Positions 43,188 to 52,394 are shown, counted from the first letter of the stretch. The stretch is DNA of 64,000 bases from Siccirubricoccus deserti (GCF_014283215.1 NZ_JACOMF010000007.1:62001-126000); one strand, 5' to 3'. Program-made: numbers and translations. The notes: generated by a model from the sequence alone, not told the origin.

Positions 43188-44704
43188 GCGGCGGCGGTCC
43201 CGGCGTCGATCAGCGCGGCCAGCCGTTCGGAGGTAGCCTCGGCACACGGCAGGGTGGCGACCACCCGGCCGCTGACCAACACCGCCACGCGGTCGCTGAC
43301 CGCCCGCACCTCCTCGATATCGGTCGAGATCCATAGTACGGCGCAACCGGCCTCGCGCAGCGCCAACACCTCCTGCCGCACCGCCGCGGCGGTGCCGGGG
43401 TCGAGCCCGCGGCAGGGTTCCAGCAGCACCAGGACGCGTGGCTTCCGCGCCACCTCCCGCAGCAGGGCGAGCCTGCGCCGGTCGCCAGCGGGCAGCGCCG
43501 CGGCCGGCGTGCGCGGCCCGGCGGCGCGCAGCCGATGGCGGATGATCACCACCTCCGCGCGCAGCCGCAGCGTCCGCCACCGCAGCCAGCCGAAGCGGCT
43601 GAGCGCCCGGCTGCCGGCATCTCGCAGGGCCAGGTTCTCCGCCAGGCTCATTGCCGGCACCAGCGCATCCTCGTCGCGGTCGATGGCGAGGAAGCCCAGC
43701 CCGGCCTGCCGCCGCTGCACCGGCGACCAGCGCCGGGCGTCGAACAGGTCCATCTCGATCATCCCGGCGTCCGGCCGCAGCACCCCGGCGATCACCGCCG
43801 CCAGCGCCTCCTGGCCATGGCCCGCAGCACCGACGACGCCAAGCACCTCGGTCTGCCGCACCGCGAGCGACAGCCCGGCCAGCGGCGCCACGCCGGGCGC
43901 CGCGGCGGTGACCAGCCCGCTGACTCCGAGGCGGATCGCCGCATAGGGCGAGGTCCGGGTGCGCGGGTTCGGCTGGGGCGGCGGGTCGCCCATCAGCGCC
44001 GCCAGCCGCGCCGGCACCGCCCCCGCCAGCTGGCCGGCCACCCGACCGTCACGCAGCACCACCACGGAATCGCAGACCGCCGCCACCTCTGCCGGTCGGC
44101 GGGAGACAAGGACCACCGAATACCCGCGGCCGGCGAGCGCCCGCAGTTGGCCGAACAGGGTGGTGGTCTCGATCGGGGCGAGGCCTTCGGTCGGCTCCTC
44201 CAGCACCAGCAGCGCGGCGCCGCGCAGCACCGCCCGCAGCATGGCGACCTGCAGCCGGGCGGCGGGGGACAGCCCGGCCGCCATCGCCTCTGGCGCCACC
44301 ACCAGACGGTGCTCCGCCGCCAGCGCGGCGATGCGCCGCTCCGCCCGGACCCGCCGCAACAGCCGCCCGGCCTCTGGCCAGCCGAGCATGAGGTTCTCGG
44401 TGACGCTCATCGTGCCGACCAGGCTGCCCTGCCCCTGGATCAGGGCGATACCGGCGGCCAGCGCATCGGCCGGGTGGCGCGGGGCGTGGGGCTGGCCGCG
44501 CCAGAGCATGGTGCCGGCCGCCGGCCGCCGCAGGCCACAAGGCCCCCGCATCAGCGCCCGCCGGCCGCTGCCAGGGGCACCGAGCAGCCCGACCACGCTG
44601 CCGGGCGTCACGCCGAGGTCGATGCCGCGGCAGGCTGGCGCCGCATCGCCTTCGGCAACGATGCCTCGCAGTTCGAGGAGAAGGGACGCTTCAGCCGTGG
44701 CCAT
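43184..44704 (-). CDS. BMP/nucleoside-type ABC transporter ATPase, two domains, degenerate motifs
   Basis: 506 residues, one open frame. Both ABC halves are recognisable, but in domain 1 Walker A is GAPGSGRRALM (Lys and Ser/Thr lost), the signature is LSPAARL instead of LSGGQ-like, Walker B is LLVLEEPTEGL (Asp to Glu) and the H-loop His is Arg. Domain 2 has GAAGHGQEAL and LPAGDRRRLALLREV. Domain-2 Walker A loss is normal in this family, domain-1 loss is not. ATP hydrolysis is therefore unlikely. Coupled by ATGA to the frameshifted permease; downstream of pcaHG. Confidence 0.8.
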   Translation of the reverse strand: MATAEASLLLELRGIVAEGDAAPACRGIDLGVTPGSVVGLLGAPGSGRRALMRGPCGLRRPAAGTMLWRGQPHAPRHPADALAAGIALIQGQGSLVGTMSVTENLMLGWPEAGRLLRRVRAERRIAALAAEHRLVVAPEAMAAGLSPAARLQVAMLRAVLRGAALLVLEEPTEGLAPIETTTLFGQLRALAGRGYSVVLVSRRPAEVAAVCDSVVVLRDGRVAGQLAGAVPARLAALMGDPPPQPNPRTRTSPYAAIRLGVSGLVTAAAPGVAPLAGLSLAVRQTEVLGVVGAAGHGQEALAAVIAGVLRPDAGMIEMDLFDARRWSPVQRRQAGLGFLAIDRDEDALVPAMSLAENLALRDAGSRALSRFGWLRWRTLRLRAEVVIIRHRLRAAGPRTPAAALPAGDRRRLALLREVARKPRVLVLLEPCRGLDPGTAAAVRQEVLALREAGCAVLWISTDIEEVRAVSDRVAVLVSGRVVATLPCAEATSERLAALIDAGTAAA

Positions 44705-44746
44705 GCAAGGTCCCCGGGCCTGCCGCGTGAGTCAGTGGCGCCGCCT

Positions 44747-45379
44747 TCATTCCTCGAAGAACGGAGTTTCCTCCCCCCTCGCCGCGCGCAGGCGGAGGTC
44801 GAAGCGAAAGGCGCGCAGCCCCTCCGCCATGCCATCCGGATCAGCGACCAGCAGCGGGCGCAACACCTCCGGCACCAGCGCCAGCACCGGATCGGCGGCG
44901 TTCTCGGCGGGGAAATCGGGGAAGAACAGGGTGGTCGTCAGGGTCTGCATCAGGCCGCTGGCCATGATGGCGAGGTTCACATGCGGCGCCCGCCGCGCCG
45001 CGCCCGCGGCATAGCCGCCCGGCAGCAGGGTGTGGAATTCGTAGCGTCCCTCGGCATCGGTCCAGGCCCTTCCCCAGCCGAGGAAATCCGGATCGGCCAA
45101 GTGCCATTCGGGGTCGGCCGGGTGGCGGAAGCGCCCGCCGGCATCCGCCTGCCAGGCTTCCAGCACGGCGTTGACGCAAGGCACGCCGCCTTCCCGCGTC
45201 ACCCGCCCGCGCAGCGTGATGCGCTCGCCCCGGGTACTCGGCGCCGCCTCGGCCGAGATCCGGGTCAGGTCGTTGTCGCCGGGGCGGAAGAAGCTCTGCG
45301 GGAAGAACGGGCCGATGGTCTGCGAGGAACTCGGCGGCAGCGGCACGTTCGGCCGCGCCTGCGGGGCGGCCGTGCTCAT
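44747..45379 (-). CDS. pcaG: protocatechuate 3,4-dioxygenase subunit alpha
   Basis: 210 residues. Typical alpha-subunit start LPPSSSQTIGPFFPQSFF, beta-sandwich with ITLRGRVTREGGVPCVNAVL and EAWQADAGGRFRHP, GWGRAWTDAEGRYEFHTLLP, then APHVNLAIMASGLMQTL. It lacks the iron ligands, which the beta subunit provides, as expected. With PcaH it opens the protocatechuate ring to 3-carboxy-cis,cis-muconate. The start overlaps the pcaH stop by 4 bp. Confidence 0.94.
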   Translation of the reverse strand: MSTAAPQARPNVPLPPSSSQTIGPFFPQSFFRPGDNDLTRISAEAAPSTRGERITLRGRVTREGGVPCVNAVLEAWQADAGGRFRHPADPEWHLADPDFLGWGRAWTDAEGRYEFHTLLPGGYAAGAARRAPHVNLAIMASGLMQTLTTTLFFPDFPAENAADPVLALVPEVLRPLLVADPDGMAEGLRAFRFDLRLRAARGEETPFFEE

Positions 45380-46092
45380 GGCAGCGGGGGCGTCGCGGCG
45401 CGGCCGCGCAGCACGATGTCATGGGTGTAGCCGAGCCAGCCGAGCCCGACTTCCGCCGGCGGGACCAGCCGCGCCACCAGCCGCTCCCGTGCCGCCGCAT
45501 CCGGCACCGACATCAGGATGCGGTCCAGCGGGTTCAGGGGATCGCCGGGGAAATACATCTGGGTCACCAGCCGGCTCAGGGTCGATGGCCCGAGCACCGA
45601 GAAATGCACATGCGGCGGCCGCCACCAGGTGGGCGGATTGGGCACCGGATAGGCGCCGGGCCTGATGGTGAAGAAGCCGTAGCGCCCCGCCTCGTCGCTC
45701 CGCACCCGGCCGGTGCCGATGAAATTCGGGTCGAGCGGTGCGTCGCGCTGGTCGTGCGGATGGAAGTAGCGGCCGGCGGCATTGGCCTGCCACAGCTCGA
45801 CCACCGCGCCGCGTACCGGGCGGCCATCCTCGTCGAGGATGCGGCCGGCGATGTGGATGAGCTGACCAAGCGCCGGCCGCCCCGGCGCCGGCATCGCCAG
45901 GTTGGAATCGCCGCAGGGCAGCTTGCGGTCGAGGCCGAGCGGCCCGGTCACCTCGGTGCGGGTCGGCGCCCGGCGCAGCGGCGGCTGGAACGGCAGGTGG
46001 GTGAAGGTGTTGGCATAGCCCTCGATCGGCACCGCCGGGCGGAGCTCGCGCGGCCAGGGGTCAAAGCGGTCTGGCAGGTGGCGGGCGTCCAT
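45376..46092 (-). CDS. pcaH: protocatechuate 3,4-dioxygenase subunit beta
   Basis: 238 residues from ATG 46092, with GGAGGAG 8 bp upstream. Iron-ligand regions are visible: Tyr in ANAAGRYFHPHDQRDAPLDP, Tyr in RPGAYPVPNPPTWWRPPH and the paired His of PPHVHFSVLG; IHIAGRILDEDGRPVRGAVV is the intradiol signature. It carries the non-heme Fe(III) site of the enzyme. First gene of the pcaH-pcaG unit. No pcaB/C/D is in the window, though an alpha/beta-hydrolase diverges from it. Confidence 0.95.
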   Translation of the reverse strand: MDARHLPDRFDPWPRELRPAVPIEGYANTFTHLPFQPPLRRAPTRTEVTGPLGLDRKLPCGDSNLAMPAPGRPALGQLIHIAGRILDEDGRPVRGAVVELWQANAAGRYFHPHDQRDAPLDPNFIGTGRVRSDEAGRYGFFTIRPGAYPVPNPPTWWRPPHVHFSVLGPSTLSRLVTQMYFPGDPLNPLDRILMSVPDAAARERLVARLVPPAEVGLGWLGYTHDIVLRGRAATPPLP

Positions 46093-46256
46093 GGGCTCAC
46101 TCCTCCCGGTGGCGCGGGGCGGCAACGGCGCCACGCTGACAAAGCTTTACATCCACTCGCCGCACGAAGCGATGGGCCCGCCATGATGCCAGGCAGCGCC
46201 TTGCCTGCGCGGCTGGCGGCGGGCAGGGTCGCGCGGTCCGGGCAAGGGAGGCAGGG

Positions 46257-47048
46257 ATGGAGGGGACGGTCGAACGCCGCATCATCACCCGTGGCGCGAC
46301 GCGCATCGAGGTGCTGCTGCAGGGCAGCGGCCCGGCCATCGCGCTGCTGCCCTCGCTCGGCCGCGGCGCCGAGGATTTCGACACGGTCGCGCCCCTGGTC
46401 GCCGCTGCCGGCTTCCGGGTGATCCGGCCGGAGCCGCGCGGCATCGGCGCCTCCACCGGGCCGATGGAGGGGCTGACCCTCTATGATCTGGCGGAGGATG
46501 TCGCCGCGGTGCTGGCGGCGGTGGGCGCCGGCCCGACCATCGTCGCCGGCCACGCCTTCGGCAATTGGGTCGCCCGGGCACTCGCCGCGGTGCAGCCGGA
46601 GCAGGTGCGCGGCGTGGCGCTGCTGGCGGCCTCGATCGGCACCGAGCTGGCGCCGGAGATCCGCGCCTCGATCAACGGCAGCTTCGACCCGGCGCTGTCG
46701 GATGCCGAGCGGCTGAAGCACCTGGAGCGCGGCTATTTCGCCGCGGGGCATGACGCGCGGGTCTGGCTGCCGGGCTGGCACCCGCCGGTCGCCCGGATGC
46801 AACGCGCGGCGACGGCGGCGACCCAGGATCCGGCGTGGCGCCGGGTCGCCGATCGGGTGCCGGTGCTCTATGTCGCGGCGGCCGAGGACAGCATCGCCCC
46901 GGTGCCGACGCTCGATACGCTGCGGGCGGCGTTGGGCGAGCGGATCTCGTTGGTCGTCATCCCGCGCGCCGGGCATGCGCTGCTGCCGGAACAGCCGAAG
47001 GCAACGGCGGAGGCGTTGATCGGCTTCGCGCGTGGCTTAGCGGGGTAG
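46257..47048 (+). CDS. alpha/beta-hydrolase fold protein with Ala at the nucleophile site
   Basis: 263 residues. Fold markers: LLPSLGRGAEDFDTVAPLV, RPEPRGIGASTGPM, the nucleophile-elbow position VAGHAFGNWVARAL, VPVLYVAAAEDSIAPV with the acid, and PRAGHALLPEQP with the catalytic His. The elbow should be GHSxG; Ser is replaced by Ala, so ordinary serine esterase chemistry is not expected. PcaD-like enol-lactonases share this size and context (divergent from pcaHG), but the missing Ser argues against that. ATG 46257 follows AGGCAGGG. Confidence 0.82.
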   Translation: MEGTVERRIITRGATRIEVLLQGSGPAIALLPSLGRGAEDFDTVAPLVAAAGFRVIRPEPRGIGASTGPMEGLTLYDLAEDVAAVLAAVGAGPTIVAGHAFGNWVARALAAVQPEQVRGVALLAASIGTELAPEIRASINGSFDPALSDAERLKHLERGYFAAGHDARVWLPGWHPPVARMQRAATAATQDPAWRRVADRVPVLYVAAAEDSIAPVPTLDTLRAALGERISLVVIPRAGHALLPEQPKATAEALIGFARGLAG

Positions 47049-47189
47049 GATGGAAGCGGCGGGGAGGCTGGCCTCGCCCTTCATCCCCCGTCCCTCTCCA
47101 ATCCGTCTGGCGCCGGAGACCCGAACCATCTTCTCTCGCGAAAGCGGCGAAGCCCATGTGTCCAGCCGCTGGCCCAGTGTCGGGTCGGG

Positions 47190-47975
47190 TCATGCCGAAC
47201 CGCTATCCAAGGGGCCATCGCCGGGCGGGGGCTGCGCCGCCGCCGGGGCGGCCAGCGCGGCGATCCGGTCCTGCAGCATCACCCGCGCTGCGGGCAGGCC
47301 GCGCGGGCGATGGCCAAGCGCGTCCCGTGCCAGGAAATGCCCGGTCAGCCGGAGCCCGTCCAGCCACTCCACCGGGCCCGAGGCCGGCCCCTGCCCCAGC
47401 AGGAAGCCCGGCAGCGGCAGCAGCCGCCCGGCCCAGGGCGCGCCGGCCTCGGCGCCGACCGCCCGGCCGCTGCGCGGCGAGACCCAGACCAGATCCTCGC
47501 TGCTCCCGGTCACGGCGCAGCGCGCGAGGTCGAGGCCGTAGCCGAGTTCAGCCAGCAGTTCCGCCTCCCAGCGCACATACTCCGGCAGCAGCGCCGCCGC
47601 GCCGGCCGGCAGCCGGGTGATCAGCGCGACCAGCCCGTGGAAGCAGCGCGGATGCGCCTCGCGTTCCGGCAGCGCCGCCTCGGCCACGGCGCAGGCGGCG
47701 GCGAGCAGGGAAAGCGCCAGCGGATCCTCCATCGCCAGCGCCGCCGCCGGATGCAGCAGCTCGCCCGAGAGCGCGCCGAGCTGGTCCGGCAATCGGGCGA
47801 CCCAGCGCGCCTCCACCAGATTTCCGGGCTGCCACAGTGGCGCCTGGGCGCGCGAGGCGCCGCCGCGGGCCAGCCCGGCATGCCGCCCCTGCGCCTCGGT
47901 CAGCACCGAAACCACGGCGCCGCCCTCGCCATGCGGGCGCGCCTCCAGCACCACCGCGGGGGCCTGCCATTCCAT
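47190..47975 (-). CDS. recO: DNA repair protein RecO
   Basis: 261 residues. N-terminal OB-fold begins MEWQAPAVVLEARPHGEGGA (the family hallmark), then VSVLTEAQGRHAGLARGG; the helical C-terminal domain has LPEREAHPRCFHGLVALITR and LLAELGYGLDLARCAVTGS. RecO works with RecF/RecR to load RecA at ssDNA gaps. It is the last gene of lepB-rnc-era-recO, the classic alphaproteobacterial order, 78 bp after era. Confidence 0.93.
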   Translation of the reverse strand: MEWQAPAVVLEARPHGEGGAVVSVLTEAQGRHAGLARGGASRAQAPLWQPGNLVEARWVARLPDQLGALSGELLHPAAALAMEDPLALSLLAAACAVAEAALPEREAHPRCFHGLVALITRLPAGAAALLPEYVRWEAELLAELGYGLDLARCAVTGSSEDLVWVSPRSGRAVGAEAGAPWAGRLLPLPGFLLGQGPASGPVEWLDGLRLTGHFLARDALGHRPRGLPAARVMLQDRIAALAAPAAAQPPPGDGPLDSGSA

Positions 47976-48053
47976 CCCGCCAACATAGGTGGTCGTGTCC
48001 GCCGGCGTCAGGCCGATAAGGCGGTGAAAGCCGGGGTGCAGCGAGCAGCCGCC

Positions 48054-48980
48054 CTACCCCTCGTCCTCCAGCCCCAGCGCGCGGATCCGGCCCCGCTCCT
48101 CGTCCCAGCCCGGCCGGTCCTTGACGTTGAGGAAGAGATGCACCCGCCGTTCCAGCAGCGCCTCCAGCTCGCGCCGGGCACTCTGGCCGATCGCCTTCAC
48201 CTTGGCCCCGCCATCGCCGATCAGGATCGCCTTCTGGGTGGCGCGGCCGACGTAAATCGTACAGTCCACCCGCACGCTGCCGTCCTTGCGGTCCTGCCAG
48301 CTTTCGGTTTCCACCGTCGCGTGGTGCGGCACCTCCTCATGCGTCTGGCGCAGGATCTGCTCGCGCACGATCTCGGCCGCCAGCATACGGTTGGGCAGGT
48401 CGGAGAGTTCATCCTCGGGGAAGAGGTAGGGGCCGGCCGGCATCGTGGCGGCCAGCTGATCCAGCAGCCGGTCCAGGCCACGCTGCTTCTCGGCGGAAAT
48501 CATGAAGGTCTCCTCGACCTTCAGCAGCGTGTTGAGCTCGGCGGCCAGCGGCAGCAGCCGCGGCGGCTCGATCAGATCCACCTTGTTGAGCGCCAGCCAC
48601 ACCGGCCGTGGGGATTGCGCCAGCCGCTCGCAGATCGCCCGCACCGGATCGGTGACCCCGGCCCTGGCATCGACGATCAGCAGGGTGCGGTCGGCGTCCT
48701 GCGCCCCGCCCCAGGCGGCGGCGACCATGGCGCGGTCCAGCCGCCGGCGTGGCGCGAAGATGCCGGGGGTGTCGACCAGGATGATCTGCGCGCCCGCATG
48801 CATCACCACGGCGCGGATGCGGAAGCGGGTGGTCTGCGGCTTAGGCGAGACGATGCTGACCTTGGTGCCGGCCAGCGCATTCACCAAGGTCGACTTGCCG
48901 GCGTTCGGCGCGCCGACCACGGCGACCAGGCCGCAACGCGGCTGGAGGGGCGGGGCGGTGGGCGGCGGTGCCTCGCTCAT
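48054..48980 (-). CDS. era: GTPase Era
   Basis: 308 residues. G1 VVGAPNAGKSTLVNALAG (about 19-36), G2 KPQTTRFRIRAV, G3 VDTPGIF, G4 NKVDLI, G5 ISAEKQRGLD. C-terminal KH domain with AILIGDGGAKVKAIGQSARR that binds the 3' end of 16S rRNA. It assists 30S assembly. Start MSEAPPPTAPPLQ at 48980 overlaps the rnc stop (ATGA); further upstream frame overlaps rnc and is not used. Confidence 0.96.
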   Translation of the reverse strand: MSEAPPPTAPPLQPRCGLVAVVGAPNAGKSTLVNALAGTKVSIVSPKPQTTRFRIRAVVMHAGAQIILVDTPGIFAPRRRLDRAMVAAAWGGAQDADRTLLIVDARAGVTDPVRAICERLAQSPRPVWLALNKVDLIEPPRLLPLAAELNTLLKVEETFMISAEKQRGLDRLLDQLAATMPAGPYLFPEDELSDLPNRMLAAEIVREQILRQTHEEVPHHATVETESWQDRKDGSVRVDCTIYVGRATQKAILIGDGGAKVKAIGQSARRELEALLERRVHLFLNVKDRPGWDEERGRIRALGLEDEG

Positions 48981-49672
48981 CGTCCAGGACGCCCGGCCAG
49001 CCAGGCCTCCGCCGCCATCTGTTCCGCTGCCCGCTTGCTGTCGCCCATACCCTCCGCCTCCCGCCCTGCGGCGGTCACCGCCACGACGAAGACCGGCTGG
49101 TGCGCCGGTCCGGTGGTCGAGACCAGCCGATAATCCGGCAGGCCGAGGCCGCGCCCCAGGGTCCATTCCTGCAACCGGCTCTTGGCCGACATCGGCGGCC
49201 GCAGGTCGGCACCTACCAGTGCCTCCCACTCCCGCCGCACCAGTTCGCGCGCCGGCGCCAGCCCGCCATCCAGATAGATCGCGCCGAGCAGGGCTTCCAC
49301 CGCATCGGCCAGCACATTGGCGCGTTCCCGCAACCCGGCGCGGCCTTCGGATGCCGGCACCCGCAGCACCGCAGCGAGGCCAAGCCTGTCGGCCACCTTG
49401 GCCAGGGTGTCCCGCGCCACCAGCATGCCGAGCCGCTTGCCGAGGTCGCCCTCGCGCTCCTCCGGGAACCGCTCGGAGAGCCATTCGGCCATGACCAGCG
49501 CCAGCACCCGGTCGCCGAGGAATTCCAGCCGCTCATTGGAATCGAGCTGGGAGCGCCGCGGATCGGCGGCGGAACGGTGGGTGAGCGCCTGGGACAGCCA
49601 TTCGGGCCGGGCGAAATCATACCCCAGCCGCCGCGCGAAATCCGCCAGCGCGGACGCCTCACCGCCCGTCAT
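48977..49672 (-). CDS. rnc: ribonuclease III
   Basis: 231 residues from ATG 49672 (MTGGEASALADFARRLGYDF). RNase III signature NERLEFLGDRVLALVMAEWL with catalytic Glu/Asp, second catalytic region RANVLADAVEALLGAIYLDG, and a C-terminal dsRNA-binding domain (SAKSRLQEWTLGRGLGLPDY to AAEQMAAEAWL). It cuts rRNA precursors and other double-stranded RNA. Between lepB (52 bp upstream) and era. Confidence 0.96.
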   Translation of the reverse strand: MTGGEASALADFARRLGYDFARPEWLSQALTHRSAADPRRSQLDSNERLEFLGDRVLALVMAEWLSERFPEEREGDLGKRLGMLVARDTLAKVADRLGLAAVLRVPASEGRAGLRERANVLADAVEALLGAIYLDGGLAPARELVRREWEALVGADLRPPMSAKSRLQEWTLGRGLGLPDYRLVSTTGPAHQPVFVVAVTAAGREAEGMGDSKRAAEQMAAEAWLAGRPGR

Positions 49673-49724
49673 GGCCGCATGATCATGCACCTGCGCCACC
49701 GCCCGCCTGCCGGTACAGCACCAC

Positions 49725-50462
49725 TCAGCGGATCGCGGAGAGCAGCCGCGTCCAGCGCACCGCGAGCGGCCATGCCCAAACCTCCCACCAGGCGGCGGAG
49801 CCGTCGACCGAGAAGAAGATGAACTCGGCGCGGCCGACCAGGTTCTCCACCGGGATGAAGCCGACGGCATCGAGGAAGCGGCTGTCCTGGCTGTTGTCCC
49901 GATTGTCGCCCATGGCGAAGACATGCCCCGCCGGCACCCGGTATTCCTGGGTGTTGTCGGCCGCGTTGCTGTCCGAGCATTCGAGGATGCCATGCGTCCG
50001 GCCTTCCGGCAGGGTCTCGCGGTAGGACCTCGGCCCTTCCCGGCCGAAGCAGCGGTCGAGGTCGGAGGGCCCGACCAGCTCCCGCTTCACCGGCCTGCCA
50101 TTGATGTGCAGGACGCCGCCGCGCACCTGGACGGTGTCCCCCGGCAGACCGATGATGCGCTTGATGTAATCCTGGCTCGGGTCGCGCGGCAGCTTGAACA
50201 CTGCCACATCGCCGCGCTGCGGCAACGAGCCGAAGATGCGGCCGGAGAACAGGTTCGGCCCGAACGGCATCGAATAGCGCGAATACCCGTAGGAATACTT
50301 CGAGACGAAGAGGTAGTCGCCCACCAGCAGCGTCGGGATCATCGAGCCCGAGGGGATGTTGAAGGGCTCGAACGCGATGGTACGGATGCCGACGGCGATG
50401 AGACCCGCGTAGACAATGGTCTTCACGCTCTCAAGCCAGCCGCCGGACTTGTTCTTCGCCAT
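49725..50462 (-). CDS. lepB: signal peptidase I
   Basis: 245 residues from ATG 50462; a TTG 12 bp earlier is less likely. One N-terminal membrane helix (IVYAGLIAVGIRTIAF), catalytic Ser40 in FNIPSGSMIPTLLVGDYLFV, catalytic Lys in DYIKRIIGLPGD, box E GHVFAMGDNRDNSQDSRFLD. It cleaves Sec and Tat signal peptides in the periplasm. First gene of lepB-rnc-era-recO. Confidence 0.96.
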   Translation of the reverse strand: MAKNKSGGWLESVKTIVYAGLIAVGIRTIAFEPFNIPSGSMIPTLLVGDYLFVSKYSYGYSRYSMPFGPNLFSGRIFGSLPQRGDVAVFKLPRDPSQDYIKRIIGLPGDTVQVRGGVLHINGRPVKRELVGPSDLDRCFGREGPRSYRETLPEGRTHGILECSDSNAADNTQEYRVPAGHVFAMGDNRDNSQDSRFLDAVGFIPVENLVGRAEFIFFSVDGSAAWWEVWAWPLAVRWTRLLSAIR

Positions 50463-50604
50463 GGAGCTGCTCAAGGTCGGGTCCTACCGGGACGGGGATG
50501 CGCCCGCGGAACGCCCCCCTTGGGAGCCACATCAGGCGGCGGGATGAAGCCTGCCGAGGGGTGGGGTGTCAAGGAACCCCCCTCCCCGGATGGTTACACC
50601 GAGT

Positions 50605-51366
50605 TCATGGCATGAAGCTGCCGCCGCCGACATCGAGCGTCGCCCCGGTCAGGTAGCCGGCGGCATCGGAGGCGAGGAAGGCGGCGACCTCGGCCACATC
50701 CTCCGGCGTGCCGACGCGGCCCATCGGCACCTGGGCGAGGAAGGCCTCGTTCACCCCGGCGCCGGCGCCGCGCGCCATGGGCGTATCGATTCGCCCGGGG
50801 GCGATGCTGTTCACAGTGATGCCGTCCGGCCCCAACTCGGTTGCCAGGCTGCGGGCGAAGCCCATCAACCCGGTCTTAGCGGCGGCGTAATGCGCCCCGG
50901 CGATCTGGCTCTTCGCCCGCGCCGCCTGGCTGGTCAGCATGATGATCCGGCCCCAGCGCCGCGCCCTGAGCGGTGGGATGCAAGCCTGGGAGACCAGGAA
51001 GGCACCGGTCAGATTCACCGCCAGGACCTGGCGCCATTCCTCGGCCGGCATTTCACGGATCTTCCGCGCGCGGCCATCGGGCCCTTTCGGCGAGATGCCG
51101 GCATTGTTCACGACGATGCCGAGCCTGTCCCACCAGTCGCCGAGCAGCGCCGGCAATGCTGCCACCTGCGCGTCAGCGGCGACATCGAGGGCGATGGCGC
51201 GGGCCCGGCCGCCGGCGGCGCGGATGGCGGCGGCGGTCGCTTCCCGCTCCTCGATCACGTCGGCGACAATCACCGGATGGCCGAGCGAGGCCAGCTTCGC
51301 GGCGATGCCGGCGCCGATGCCGCGGGCGGCACCGGTGACAAGGGCAACCCTCTCCGAATTGCTCAT
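50605..51366 (-). CDS. SDR family oxidoreductase
   Basis: 253 residues from ATG 51366 (MSNSERVALVTGAARGIGAG). Cofactor motif TGAARGIG, NNAG motif VVNNAGISPKG, catalytic Ser of MLTSQAARA and Tyr-Lys in HYAAAKTGLMGFARSL, C-terminal GATLDVGGG. Asp in VIVADVIEE favours NAD. FabG-like sugar or ketone dehydrogenase; substrate unknown. Last gene of the TPP enzyme-ADH-SDR operon, coupled by ATGA to the ADH. Confidence 0.92.
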   Translation of the reverse strand: MSNSERVALVTGAARGIGAGIAAKLASLGHPVIVADVIEEREATAAAIRAAGGRARAIALDVAADAQVAALPALLGDWWDRLGIVVNNAGISPKGPDGRARKIREMPAEEWRQVLAVNLTGAFLVSQACIPPLRARRWGRIIMLTSQAARAKSQIAGAHYAAAKTGLMGFARSLATELGPDGITVNSIAPGRIDTPMARGAGAGVNEAFLAQVPMGRVGTPEDVAEVAAFLASDAAGYLTGATLDVGGGSFMP

Positions 51367-52394
51367 GGCGTCAGGATCACCTTGCCGGCGGCGCGCTGCC
51401 GCGCCAGTTCGAAGCCTTCCAGCCCGCGTTCCAGCGGCAGCCGGTGGGTGACCATCGGCCGGAAGCTCTCCGGCGCGCGGGAGAGATGCGCCATCACCCG
51501 GTCCCAGGTGCGGCGTTCCGCGCCATGGGTGGCGCGGAGCTGGTGGCGCATGCGGACGAAATCGGTCAGCGGCAGGGTCAGCGCCTCGGCATGGATGCCG
51601 GCGGCGACGATGACGCCCCCCTTCTTCAGCACCGCCATGCCCTCGTTCAGGGTCGAGGGCACGCCGGTTGCCTCCAGCACCACATCGACGGCCCGGCCAC
51701 CGGTCAGGGCCAGCACCTGCTCCTGCAGCGAACCCTCCGCGACATCGACAATGTCGGAAAAGCCGAGCGCCCGCAGCACCTCGAAGCGTGGCGCGTCGGC
51801 ACGGCCGGCGACGATCACCCGGGCCGCCCCGGCCAGCCGGGCGGAGAGCGCGATGGCCTGGCCAATGGTGCCCGGCCCAAGCACCAGCACGGTGTCGCCG
51901 AGGCCGACCTCGCCGGTCAGCACCGCCTCCATGCCGACGCCGAGCGGCTCGGCCAGCGCCGCCAGTTCGCTGTCCAGGTTCGGCGGGATGGCGACGCAGC
52001 AGCGCGACGGCACCCGCACCTCGGCCTGGAAGCCGCCGTCGCGGGTCAGGCCGATGCCCTCGCGCTTCAGGCAATTGCGCGTGTCGCCGCTGCGGCAGGC
52101 CGGGCAATGGCCGCAGAAGACGAAGGGGATGACGGCGACCCGGTCGCCCTCGGCGAAGCCCGAGCCGGTGCCGTTGCGGCTGATGGTGCCGGCGAATTCA
52201 TGCCCCATGGTCAGCGGCAGGTGCGGCACCATGAAGCCGTAGCCCTCGGTCCATCCATAGGCATGCACGTCGGAGCCGCAGATGCCGACCGCCTCGACCC
52301 GCACCACCACCTCGGCCGGGCCGGGCGGCGGGGCTTCGGGGATCTCCTGGAACTCCAGGCCGAAGGCGGCTTGGGTCTTGCGCAGCGCCAGCAT
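51363..52394 (-). CDS. zinc-dependent alcohol dehydrogenase (threonine/sorbitol dehydrogenase-like MDR)
   Basis: 343 residues. Catalytic zinc site GICGSDVHAYGW and GHEFAGTISRNGTGSGFAEG; the structural zinc cluster is C-x2-C-x2-C-x-7-C-like (FCGHCPACRSGDTRNCLKRE). NAD Rossmann motif VLVLGPGTIGQAIALSARLA. Likely oxidises a secondary alcohol or polyol. Start shares one base with the TPP enzyme stop; the stop overlaps the SDR start by 4 bp, so the three are one operon. Confidence 0.92.
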   Translation of the reverse strand: MLALRKTQAAFGLEFQEIPEAPPPGPAEVVVRVEAVGICGSDVHAYGWTEGYGFMVPHLPLTMGHEFAGTISRNGTGSGFAEGDRVAVIPFVFCGHCPACRSGDTRNCLKREGIGLTRDGGFQAEVRVPSRCCVAIPPNLDSELAALAEPLGVGMEAVLTGEVGLGDTVLVLGPGTIGQAIALSARLAGAARVIVAGRADAPRFEVLRALGFSDIVDVAEGSLQEQVLALTGGRAVDVVLEATGVPSTLNEGMAVLKKGGVIVAAGIHAEALTLPLTDFVRMRHQLRATHGAERRTWDRVMAHLSRAPESFRPMVTHRLPLERGLEGFELARQRAAGKVILTP

